Part shown: piece after piece, positions 13,301 through 25,300 of the stretch
Numbering within the stretch: the first letter of the stretch is position 1
Layout: every line of letters begins with the position of its first letter
Assembly: GCF_002564045.1 (NCBI RefSeq)
Contig: NZ_PDJK01000002.1
Coordinates: 2,666,001 to 2,730,000, forward strand
DNA length: 64,000 bases
Direction of reading: 5' to 3'
Source of the DNA: Amycolatopsis sulphurea
GTDB lineage: Bacteria > Actinomycetota > Actinomycetes > Mycobacteriales > Pseudonocardiaceae
Notes under the pieces: generated by a model
The model's database searches: none
What the model was told of the DNA's origin: nothing
What the model saw: the letters and a program-made list of their open reading frames with translations, nothing else
Position numbers and translations under genes: made by a program

Positions 13301-16300
13301 AGCCGATGGCCGAGGCGGAGACTGGGTTGCTCACTCCGCCGGATACCCCGTTGCGCATCACCGTGGAACCGGTGCGGGCGCGGACCTCGAATATGACCGA
13401 GCCCGATCCGCCGCAGAGCCGGCATGCGGTGGAGGTCGTCGATGGGGTGTGGGATCAGGGCCGGCTGAACGAGATCGCCAGGGACTTCGCCGGGAAGATC
13501 GAGGAACGTTTCCAGCGTGGGCAGGTGCTACCGGATATCCGGTTGCACCTCATCGGTAACCCGAAGCGGCGGGCTGAGCACCGCGACGCGGCTATGTTGG
13601 CGCTGAAGGGCGCGGTGCGTGCCGCGGTGTCCGACCGTGGGCTGAACCCGGACGCGCTGGACCTGAACTTCTCCGTGGTCGAAGTCCAGAGCAAGGACCC
13701 GATCCGCGCCGAGGTAGTGGAGCACTACGCGCCGCGGCACTCGTTGGCGGCGTATGAGGCGATGACGTCACTGACCGTGCCTTTTGTGGAGGGTGATGCT
13801 GACCTATCGGAGGCCGGCGGTCGTCAGTTTGAGGCTATGGTCGGTGGTTTCACCCGGCGGTTGGCTGCGCATGCGTCCGGTGTGGCCCCGGAGGATCTGC
13901 CGACGTTCTTTATCGATCAGCGTTCGGCGGAAAAGCTCCATGCTGTCCGGCGGGCCAAGGTCACGGCGAGGGTCAACGCCGCCGTGCGGGCGGCCTTGCC
14001 GGCTGATTCGGCGCTGACGCCGGAGCAGGTGATCAACGACCACATCCTGTTCCACCAGGGTAAGCGCGCGGGCAACTCGCAAGGGCTGTTCCTCGATGAA
14101 GTGGGTACCCCGCCCGAGATGGAGCCCCTCTCCGGCTCGGCCAACGCCCGAGCCAACGCGCATGCCGAGGTCGAGCTCGATCACTGGAGCGGCAACCCCT
14201 CTCCGGCACGGCCACGGACGTTGCTGGACGGGCAGCAGACAGGGATGCGGGAGGCGATCGAGCGGTTCGCGGATCATTTGCGGGATCGTGCGAACAATGA
14301 CTTGCAGTGGACCGACATCCGGCTGACTGTCCGCAAGAAGTCCCCGTCCACGTATGGCGTGCCTACCGAACTGCATCAGTGGATGGAGGACGAGCTGCGG
14401 GCGGCGCTCGCCGCGCGTGGTGTGCGGACGGATGAGCTGACGTTCACCTATTTGACGACCATGACCAGGAGTGATGACCCGCATCCGATCACCATCAGCA
14501 TCGGCCGGTTCGAGACACCCGACAAGCCGCTGGCGGATTGCCGCAGTGGTGAGACGAAGCAGCTGACCGAGTACTTCCTGCGTCGGCTACCGGTGTTCTC
14601 GGCGGCGGCCGAACAGCGGATCACGACGCTTGCCCAGGGGTTCATCGAGCGAAAGCTGGCCAATCCGGGCTCTGGCGAGACCTTGGTGATCAAGGTGGCA
14701 ACCAGCTCGAACGACCGGGCAACCGCAGTCGGGATCGGACCGCGACTGCAGCGAGCCAAGACACTGGTGCGGGACGGGGCGGCCCGGGCGCTCGCCGAGG
14801 CGGGGTACTCGCCCGGTCTCATCGATGAACTGCTGGATCAGGGAGTACGGTTCGAGACTTACACCAGCGAGGACGGCGCCCTGCTGGCCGATGTGCATAC
14901 GCCGGTGGTCTCCCTGCCTTTGGCGGACCGCCCGGTGCGCCAGCGCCTGGATCGCGGATTGAACCAGGTGGACCCGGTAGCTGACAAGGCGCGGATTTCC
15001 CTGGCCGGGGACGATCCGCTGCAGTTGTCCGATGCTGAGCAGGCGAGGCTTGATCGCATCGCGGATCGTATTGCCGGGGATATCGAGCGTGCTGTCGTGG
15101 GCGATCTGGAAATGCCGGATGTCCGGGTGCACGTCACGGGCACCTTGTCGCAGCGCCGGAAGTTCGGTTCCTCGGCGGTCGAGATGGTCAAGGACCGGGT
15201 GCGGGTCAAGTTGCGGGAGCGGGGTGTGGATCCCGATGAGCTGGCCCTGGATTTCGACCGCATCGATCACGGTGGTGATGAGCTGGTCGTCACTGTAGCT
15301 GTGCATCATCCGGCGCAGGAGCCCCTGCGCAGCTATCGCGACGCGGACGCGCTGGTCTTGCGGTTCCTTGGCCAGGGTGGCCCGCTCCCTCGTGCCGCGG
15401 TGCGCCGGCTGGACGAGATGGTGCAGGGTCTCGTGGACTTGGTGGCGGTCGCGGATGCTGATCATCCGCCGTTGCTGCTCGCCGATCTGAGTACCGGGCC
15501 GAGCCGTGTGGAGCTGCGGACGGAGCAGGTCACGGAGGAGATCAACCGGGCTCTGCGCGGAGCCCTCCCGCCAGGTTCTCCGCTGTCGGCCGAGCAGGTG
15601 ATCCGCGATCACATCCGGTTCTACCGGGATGACAAGACCCTCAATTACGGCGTGCTCAACCTGGACCTCATCCGGAGCGAGCAGGACTGGACGCCCAAGC
15701 CGCAACTTCGCAGGATCGGGGCGCCCGCGGAGACTTCGGAGTCTGGGGAAGTTACTGACTCTGGCGCGGTTGTGGAGTCCGCGCTGCCCAGACGCGGCTT
15801 CAAGGTCACCGGGGCGTTCCACACGCTGAATGTGGAGGATCAGTGGCTCTTTGATCCTGATGCGGAGGCTATTGAGCAGTATGGCCAGGATTTGGGCGGG
15901 CGGATTCTGGAGCGGATTCTGGAGCAGGGTCCGGATGTGGAGCTGCAGGATGTGCGGGTGTCCGTGCAGTCCCGGATTTCGCCGGAAGCGCGGAAGGTCG
16001 CGCAGCGGCAGCCGGGGTTGCCCAATGTGCTGGAGGGGCCGACGGTCCGGGAGAAGACGCGGGCGTATTTGACCGGGTTGCTGCATAACGGTATGCGGGC
16101 GGCTGGGGTTGACGATGCCATCATGTCTGATCTGCCGATTACCTGGATCGAGTATCGGAAATCCGGCGAGCACGACGGCCAGGTAGTAGTCCAGACCTAT
16201 GACACGCCCGGTCGGACTTCGGACTTCTACCGTGGGGCTGATCGGCTGGAGTTCAGTTTCATGTCCGGCGAGGCTGGTCGGCGGGGCCGGATGTCGGCGG

Positions 16301-19300
16301 CTGCTGAGCAGCAGCTGGCTTGGGCGTTGGAGGAGTATGTCGCGCGTTTCCTGGACAGTCCTGTGGATCGGCGTCCTGGTCTTTGGTTCGAGGTCAACAG
16401 TCCTGCTCGTGTGCAGGCGGTGCGTGTGCTGGTGGGGCAGAAGCTTGAGGTGGCGTCGGAGGCTGGGCGGGGGCGGTATCCGGCTGCGTTGACGAGTTTG
16501 CTGGAGCATGTGTCGTTTGAGCACGTTGCGTCGCTGCCTTGTGGGTTGCGGCTCAGTACTGCTCGGCCGGCTGTGTCTGAGCGACCGGCTCTCCCGGCTG
16601 GCGTGGTGAGCCGGGATGAGGATGTTTCGGGGTCTGAGGCGTCGTTGTCCCCGGCCGAGTTCCCGGTGGGGGAGATCGGTGGCGCGGGTCGTTCGCCGGG
16701 TGATCAGCGTTCTGCTTCCGGTGTACGGAGTCCTGCGCCGGGTACCCGGAATTCCACGCCAGGCCAAGAGGAGTCCCTGTTCGTCCAGGATTCTCAGTCG
16801 GGTCAAGAGGATTCCTCGACGAGTGACCACGGTTCCGCATTCGGTGCCGAGCATCTCGACGCGGCGATGGCGGATGTGCCCGCCGAGGGGACCTTGCCCG
16901 CGTCCCAGTCGTGGGATTCGCTCGAAACGCTGTATGGCTCCGGTCTGGAGTTCATGGATCTGGACGATTTCGACCTGCGCACACCGGGCCGGGAGGACAG
17001 CCCCGAGCCCGAGTCCGGGGAAGCTGGGCGGTCTCTCCTGGATGAGCTTCCGGATGGGGTGTGGAATGACCAGTTCGATTTCCGTACCGGGCAATTCGGC
17101 AATACGGGCCTGGGGGTGGATTCCATACCGCAGGCCGAGCCGTCGCCGACTCCTCGTGCGGAGTCTGTAGTCCGTGCCGAGCCGTCTTCCGGTGAGTTGT
17201 CGTCGGCTGAGGGGGTTGCTGGGCGGGGGCCGGTGGTTGGGGAGTCTGGGGCTGACGGGTTGATGGTGGGTGGTGAGTTTGCTGCTGCGGAGTGGCCGGC
17301 GTTGTCGGTTCGGGATCGTGGTGAGATTGGGCGGGTTGCGGGGCGGGTGGTTGAGTTGGTGGCGTTGGGTTATACGGGGTTTGAGTTGTCGTTGTCGTTG
17401 TATGGGCCGGATGAGCTGGCGGATGCGCATGCGGTGATGTCCGAGGTGATCAGTGGTGAGCTTCGTGGTGCGGTGGATGGTGTGTTGGGGGAGGGGGCTT
17501 CTGATCGGTTGAGGTGGTCGACTGATGGTGATGTGTGGACTGGTGCGCCGGTGCGGGATCATGCTCGGTGGGGGTTGTGGTTGCGGCCGGCTCCGGTGGG
17601 GGGTCCGGTTGGTGTGGTGGGGACCGTGGTTGATCCGGTTCCGTTGGCGGAGTTGGTGCCTGCCGGGTTGGTGGATGTGTCTGATGTGGATTCTGTGGTG
17701 CTGCTGGATGATGCCGGCTGGGTTGCGGGGGTGTTTTTCCCGGCGCCGGGGGAGGCTGAGGTGGTCCGGAGGGCGTTCTCCAGGATTCCGAGTCGTGACG
17801 CTTACACGGTTGCGGCGCATCATGACGAGGGTGGTTTCCGGTATTGGCGTAGGTCGGATCGTGCGGAGGTTCGGGTTGACGAGGCTGGGATGATGCGGTT
17901 GCTCACCAGCGTGGGGTTGCCGGGTGGGCAGGTGTGGCGGCAGGCTGGTGAGTTGATGTGGCTGGGTTGCCAGGCGGCGGATTGGCAGCGTGGTTCGCTG
18001 GTGCGGCTGAATGCGTTGGCGCGGGGAGAGGGTTACCCGGGTTCGGTGCGCGGTCCGGTGTCTCGGGCGGAGGTGTTCGAGGACGGGACTATCCAGTTTT
18101 ATTCGGCTATTGCGTTTGAGTCGGATGGGTCGTGGGGCGCTTGGCCCGGCAATCCCGTTGCCGGGCAGGGCCGGTCCGTGGTGCTCGCGCCGCAGCCCAC
18201 CGCGGCTGACCAACTGTCCACTCCGGACTACGATCCGCTGCCACCCACCGATACGCCGGTGCGGAAGCGGAACAGCGTCGCCCACCTGCCGTATCCGGCT
18301 CTGCGTCAGGTCGAGGCGGAGATCGACGGCTCTCCGCCGGAGATGACGGAGCTGGATCAGCAGCGGCTGAACGAGATGATGTCGAACGAGATCATGCGGC
18401 AGACCGTGCGTGAGATCGAGCGTCGTGCCATGCGTGGTCAGGTGATGCAGTCGTTGCGGCTGTCTGTCACTGCTCCGGCGCAGCGGTTGGCTCAGGACGG
18501 TCCGGCGCTTTTCGCCGTGCTGGAGAACGTGGTCCGCAGCGCGGTCCGGAACCGGGGATTGGATCCGGACAAGCTGGGCCTGGAATTCGACCACATCGAG
18601 CAGGAGACCGAGTCCGAGACCACCACCGTCGGCATCTTCGAGCACCAGACACCGCGGCATTCGCCGGCCGCGTATGCGGCGATGACTTCGCTGGACGTGC
18701 ACTTCTCGATCCCGGGTGGCCGGCTCCCGGCGGCCGATCGGCTTCAGCTCAGGTCGATGGTGGGTGGGTTCGCGCGGAGCCTGCAGCCCGGCTCCCCGCT
18801 GCAGCTGGTGCTGGACCTGCGTTCGCCGTCGGCGCTGTTCCCAGGCCGGGCCGCCGAGATCGCGAGAGAGGTCCGTTCGGCGGTGCGGGACGCGTTGCCG
18901 CCGGGTTCGGCCATGACGGCGGAACAGGTTATTGACGGGCACATCCGGTTTTACCGGGGTGAGCACAGCCACCTGGTGAATGGGCTCTTCGCCGATGTGA
19001 TCCGCCCGGCACGCGAGTTCGGCCCGCCGCCCGGCATGATCGTCCGGGGGCGCAACCGAAGGATTACGACAGAGACGATTCTCTGGACCGGGCCGATCGA
19101 GGACGCGACGGAGGAGGTCCCGGCGGGGTTGCGGGCCGCAGCCAAGCGGATCGCTCGCGATGTGCATGCCCGGGCGGCGGCCGGCGAGCGGCAATCGGAC
19201 GTGCGGCTGCAGATTCGCCAGAAATCCGTCGAACCCCACGATGTGCGTATGGACGCGCACCGGTGGGTGGAAGACGTGGTGCGCCAGGAGATCGCGAAGC

Positions 19301-22300
19301 TCCGCCCCGTGCCGGAGGGGCTGAATTTCACCTATCTCACCAACAATGTGCGCAAGGCCGACGATCCGGCGACCATCCAGCTCAGCGTGCACGAGACACC
19401 GGCGCCGGAGCCGGTCGACGGTGTCCAGCGGCTCGACGTGCCCTTCCTGAATAGCCTGCCGGTGCTCGCGGAGGGGACCAGGGAGCAGGTCATCACCGCG
19501 GCCGAGCGCTTCGGCCGGGATCTGCTCGAAAATCCGGAGGACGACCGGGCCCTGACGATCAACGTGCTGGACACGGGCGGCGGCCGCATGGCGGACTTGC
19601 GGACCCAGGAGGCCCGCACCCTCGTCCTCGACGGTTTTGCGCGGGCGTTCGCCGGTTCGTCGAACCCCTGGACGACGATTGAGGCCCTGCTGGCACAATC
19701 GGTGCGGATCAACACTTACGTCGGCAAAAACGCCCTCCCCACCCTGTCGCTGGAAGTCGCGGAACGGGCGGTGGACCGGCCGACGCCGGTGGATTACACC
19801 GAACTGGTCCGGCAGTTGCCCGTGGATCTGGCGCGGCGGGTCAAACAGGAGGCGTCCAGCTCGCCCGTAACCTGGGAAGGTCGGCTGGATCCGAACGAGT
19901 TGAGGCTCGCCGCCGACGACGACCGGCGGAAGCTGGATGAGCTCGCGGTCAAGTTCGCCGAGGTGGTCGCCGAGCGCTACGTGGCGGACGAGGAGCAGCT
20001 GGATGTGCGGCTGACCGTCATGGCGGTCGGTCAGCTGGCTGTCCATGGCGCCCGCACGGAAACGCACCAGTGGCTTGAGGACGTGTTGCGTGGCGCGGTC
20101 GAGCTGCGGCTGGGCCATGTGCCGGACGGGCTGCGGTTCACCTACCTCACCCATTCGGCCGCCAGGGCTGGGACGGCTGTCCGGATCTCGATCTTCCCGA
20201 CGCCGCGTGGCACCGCGCAGGATTACCGTGACGCGACCACGCTGACCGAGTACTTCGTGACGACCTTCGGTGTGCTGTCCGCTTCGGCGCGGTGGCGGGT
20301 GACCTTGATGGCCTGGGGCCAGGCCTACCGGGTGTTCACGGATCCGGGCTACACCGACGTGCTGATCGCCAGAGTGGTCAGTTCGGGCTTGGCGAATGTG
20401 AACGCGCAAGTGCGCGAGGTCGAGTCGCTGATCCGGGCGGCCATCGCCGCGGTCCGCGCGGAGCACGGTGACCCGGCCGCCCGGTCGGTCGACGACATCA
20501 TGCGGGAATTCGTTGTGATCCACCCGTACGTGTTGCGCAACCGGAACGCAGTGCTGCTCGACACAGGCCCGTTGACCGCGAATCCGGAAGAAGCCGGGAA
20601 CGAGCATGGCGGATTGTCCTCTGCCGGTCGCGCGGCGCAGGGGGGTGTCACGCGGGCGGATCGGGTCGCCGGTCGATGGACGCTGCCGCACGAGGTGACC
20701 GAACCGGCAAACGAGGTGACTGGCATATTCCACACCCTCGACCAGGACACGGCGACGTTGTCCGGTGACGTCCAGCTCCGCGTCGAGAAGCTGGGGCAGC
20801 GGCTGGCGGGCGAAGTCGCTCAGCTGCCGTCGGACGCCGAGCTGCCGGACGTCCGGATCTTCGTACGGTCGCAGGTGGGGCCGGACGTCCCTCTTGGCGG
20901 TCGGAACGAGTGGAACGACCCGGACCCGCAGGCACCGACGGTCCGGAAGAAAGCGACGGCCTACCTCACCGAATTGCTGCACCAGCAGCTGGACGCGGCC
21001 GACGTCGACAAGGCCACCGTGGACCGCCTGCCGATCACCTGGTTGTTCAAGCAAGGGGCGGACGGTTACGACGGCCGCCTGAGCATCCGGTACACGAGTG
21101 CGTCCGGCCTGAGCAAGGACCACTACCGGGATGCCCGCGAACTGCATGCCCGCTTCGTGCCCCGGCGACGCGCGATGTTGCCGACGATCCACCAGCAGCA
21201 GATGTTCTCGGCGGCGGAGGGTTTCGTCGCGCGGTGCCCGGCAGATCCGGCCGCTCCGTTTCCGACGCTTTTGGTGGATATCGGCCGTCCCTCCGAGTTC
21301 ACCCATGACCGGGTGGAGCTGGTCGGGGAATTCCTGCGGCAGGCGATCACTGCCGCCTGGCATGCGGACACGCGGCGGGGTCAGAAGCCGCCGCTGGAGA
21401 CCGTGCTGGACCACTTGAAGGTCGGGGCAGATCCGGATCTTCGTGAGGATCTTCGGCTGCTGGAGACCTTGCCCGGGGAGACGGGGCCTGCCTCGGCTTC
21501 GCCGGTGCGGGCGGCCTCGCCGGCTCGGGATGACTCCGACATGGAGATGAACGCCGAAGGGCCGTCGTTCGGCAGTCCGGTCCGGGACGAGGAGATGCCG
21601 GACGCTCCGGACGATGCGGTCGGCTCGGATTCCGGGGAGTCCGAAGCCCGCTCCCAGCCTGACTCCGATTCCGACTCCGAAGCCCGCTCCGAGCCTGACT
21701 CCGATTCCGACTCCGAATTGGAGGAGGTGTTCGCGGATCTCCCCGTGCCGCTGCCCGCGGCCGGGCTCGGAGAGCCGATGAGTCCGTTCACCCGGCAGCT
21801 GATGGCCGACCTCGCGGGCGAGCATCCGGCCGATGCGCTTACCCGGAATTCCGACGTGAGCGACGAGCGGCCGGATTCCCCGGCGCCGGATACGGGTTCC
21901 GGCGAAGCCGCGATGCTTGCGCCGAATCAGGCGTTCGCCAGGCCCGCGGGTCCAGCTTCCCCGGGCAGCTCGCAGGTTGCCCCCTCCCCCAGGGAAACCG
22001 GGCCGTCCACTCGCGACGATGCTCTGCTCCCGTCGACCGGCAACCCGCCGCAGATGAAGTCGCGGATCCGGACCACCGGATGGTCCCAGCCGGATTCGGT
22101 CCAGCGCCGGTTCGAAGCCAAGGTCGTCGGCTCCCCGCCGCAAATGGCGGACTCCGATCAGCTACTGCTCGGCAGAGCCGTGGCGCAGATTGCCGCGGAC
22201 ATCGCCCGGCGTGCCGCGCGTGCGCAGGAGATGCCGCCGGTGCGGTTGTCGATCGTCGGCCCGAGCGACCGGCTGACCGAAGACGGTCCGCGGATCTTCG

Positions 22301-25300
22301 AGGTCCTAGCGGACGCGGTGCGCACTGCGGTCCGGCGGCGCGGACTGGATCCCCGAGAGCTGGGGCTGGACTTCGATCGGGTCGAGCAGGAGACCGAGTC
22401 CGAGACCCCGGTCACCGTCGTGGGCATTTCCCTGCTCGCGGGTCCGCGGCATGCCCCGGCCACGTATGCGGCGATGACCTCGCTGGAACTGCCTTTGACG
22501 CCCGGGAGCGACCGGCTTCCGGTGTCCGTCGTGCGTCAGCTGAAGCCGATGGTGCGCGGGTTCGCCCGGAGTCTGCTGTCCGGTTTCGATCCGGCTCACC
22601 CGCCGCGGCTGGAGCTCGCGCTGTTTTCGGCGGCCCCGCTGGCCCGGGACCTGGCGGTGGTCGTTCGTTCGGCGGTGCGGGAGGCGTTGCCTGCCGGTTC
22701 GGCCAGGGACCAGGCGCAGGTGATCGACGGGCACATCCGGCTCGATCAGGATGAGCAATCCGGCGGCTCGGACGTGCTCTTCGCCGAGGTGACCCGTCCG
22801 GTACCTCCGCCCGGCCGGGCGCCCGTCGAGCTTGCTCGCCGCGTCACCAAGGCACATGCCAAGCGCTGGACCGATGAGACCAGTCACTGGACCGGGCCGC
22901 TCGTCACCGCATCGCGGGGGATCCCGGAAGGGCTGCTGCAAGAAGCCCGCACCATCGCCAGCGACGTGCATGCCCGCGTGGCGAGTAACAAACCGATGCC
23001 GGACCTGCGGCTGCATGTTCGGAAAGACGCCCCGAACAATTACGGGGTGCGGACGGACGCGCATCGACGCATGGAAGGTGTGGTGCGCAGGGAGATCGCG
23101 AAGCTGGGCCCGGTGCCGGAGAACCTGCACTTCACCTACCTAGGGACCAAAACGAGCGAGAAGGAGCGGCCGACCATCCGGCTCGGCGTGCATGAGATCG
23201 CCGTGCCGACGCTGGACGACGGTGTCTGGCACCTCAACGAGTTCTTCGTGGAGTACGCGCATGCGCTCTCGGAAGCGGCCAGGAATCAGGTCGTCGAGAT
23301 GGCCGAGCGGTTCGGCCGGGAACTGGAGGCGAACCCGGACGACGCCCGGATCCTGCTGGCCGATGTGGTGAGCCTGCGTGCGTCATCGGCGGAACTGCGG
23401 ATTCAGGAGGCCCGCACCCTGATCAGTGACGGCTTCGCGCGCGCGTTCGCCGGTTCGCCGAACCTGGAGCTGAAGATCGAGGCCACGCTGGCCCGCTCGG
23501 TGCGGATCAACAGCTACGTCCACGCCCGGGCGGCCGCCGCTGCCCTGCTGCTGAGCGTGCCGCAAGCGGCGGCTCCGGAGGACTCCGATGCGGAGATGGA
23601 AACCGGAAGCCCGTCGTCCCCCGGCTCGGTTTCGGACGGCTCGGTTTCGGACGAGGAGATGTCCGAGGTCCAGGGTGCGCCGGTCGATTCGGCGGGCGAG
23701 GAGTCCGGCTCGGAGCTGGACGAGATTATGGGGGACCTCCCCGACCCGGGTACCTGGGCCGAGCCGGAAACGTCGATGAGCCCGTTTGCCCAGCAGTTGC
23801 TGGCCGACCTCGCGGGTGCGCGGCGCGCCGATGATTCCGCCGCCGGATCGGAGCGAGCCACCGAGCCCGGGCCGGGCGGGGACGAATTCGACATCTTCGA
23901 GTTCATCCACGACGCCGAGTGGTCCGCGGATCCGGGCAGCGATTTCGACTTCGCCGCGCCGACGGCCGAAGCCGGCCTCGATGGGGAAACCGGTATTCCG
24001 GAGCGGGTCGCGGAATCCCCTGACCCGTTAGCGGGCCTCGGTGATCAGCTGAACTACGAAACGTCCGCCGAGCAGGAAGCTCTGCTGGAGATCTACCACC
24101 CTCCGGTGGGTGACCACGAACCGCTGAGCCCCGAGCACCAGCGCGCGCCGGACCTGCCGGACATGCGGGAGCGGATCGTCGAGATCGAGTCCGAAATCGA
24201 CGATGCCCAGCTGCCGGGTGAGCGGCCGGCGGAGGATTCACCGGCTTCGCCCCGCGAGCACGAGGTGCCCGCCTGGCAGTCCGTGCCCACCCGGCAGGTG
24301 GCCGAGGGCGAGTTCAGCGCTGCGGCTGGGCCGGTGCTGTCCGGCTCCGATCGAGCTGAGCTGGCGAAGGCCGCGTTGTCGGTGCACGACGCCGTCCGGC
24401 AGGACGGGCACGGCGAGTTCTTCTTCCAGTTGCTGTTGAACGGCCCGCGGGAGGTCATGGCCAATGCGCATGCCCTGATGGCCGAGGCCGTCGCCAACGG
24501 ACTCACCGACAAGATCAACGAGATACTGGGTCCGGGTGCGACCGACCGGCTGAGGATTTTCAGTGAGCTTGAAGCACGGCCGGATGCGCCGGCAGCCGAT
24601 TACGGCAAGTGGGAATTGTGGCTGCGGTCGCGGCCGGAATCGCCGGCCCCGCCTCCTTCGATCCCGGCGGCGGACCGGTCGGTTGGCGGGGACGACCTGT
24701 ATGACGCGACGCCGCGGCCGGAGCCGGCGGCGACGCCGAGCGTGGCCGCGGCCCCGGCGGCCCGTCCGGACGCTACCGCGGTGGGGGAGCCGGAAACGGC
24801 GCGACGGACGCGGCTGTCCGGTAGCCCGGCTCTGGCGTCCGGGAAGTTCGCCGATCCGCTCGTCCCGCTGCTGTCCGCGGACGACGCCACGGAGATCCTG
24901 GGAGCCGCCCAGTGGATCGCCGACCTCACCCGGCAGGGCCACACCTCGGTCGACGTGCTGCTCACCCTGCACGATTCGCCGTCGAGGCCGGGGGACCACG
25001 ATGCCGAGTCGACGGCGATCGGCCGTGCGTTGCGGGAGTCGGTCGACGAGCTGCTGCGTGGTGACGATGAGCTGCCGTTGTCCAATGTCGACGAGCTCAC
25101 CTGGCATGTGGCACACCGGATGGTGGCGGAGGCGCCGGCGGCCGATAGCGGCCGGTGGGAGCTGCGGGTGCAGCCGACCGTGCCGTCCGGTCCGGATCCT
25201 GCGCCGGAGACCGGGGTGCCCGGACCGGATTCGGCGGAGCCGGTCGCCGGGCACCGGCCGTTGCCCGATGCGGGGACCGAGTCACTCATTAAGCTGCCCG

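Noticed and set aside
8734-13425. Antisense open frame of about 1,560 codons on the - strand
   Set aside because: It is a shadow of U3 with no domain motif. The same applies to the shorter - strand frames at 1105-2964, 28315-30693, 31081-34059, 34543-38112 and 60160-63723.
14587-22143. Antisense open frame of more than 2,500 codons on the - strand
   Set aside because: It lies wholly opposite the coding frame of U4-U5. Its product is Arg/Pro/His/Gln-rich, contains no recognisable motif, and mirrors the repeats of the sense strand. Long antisense frames are expected where third positions are nearly all G or C.
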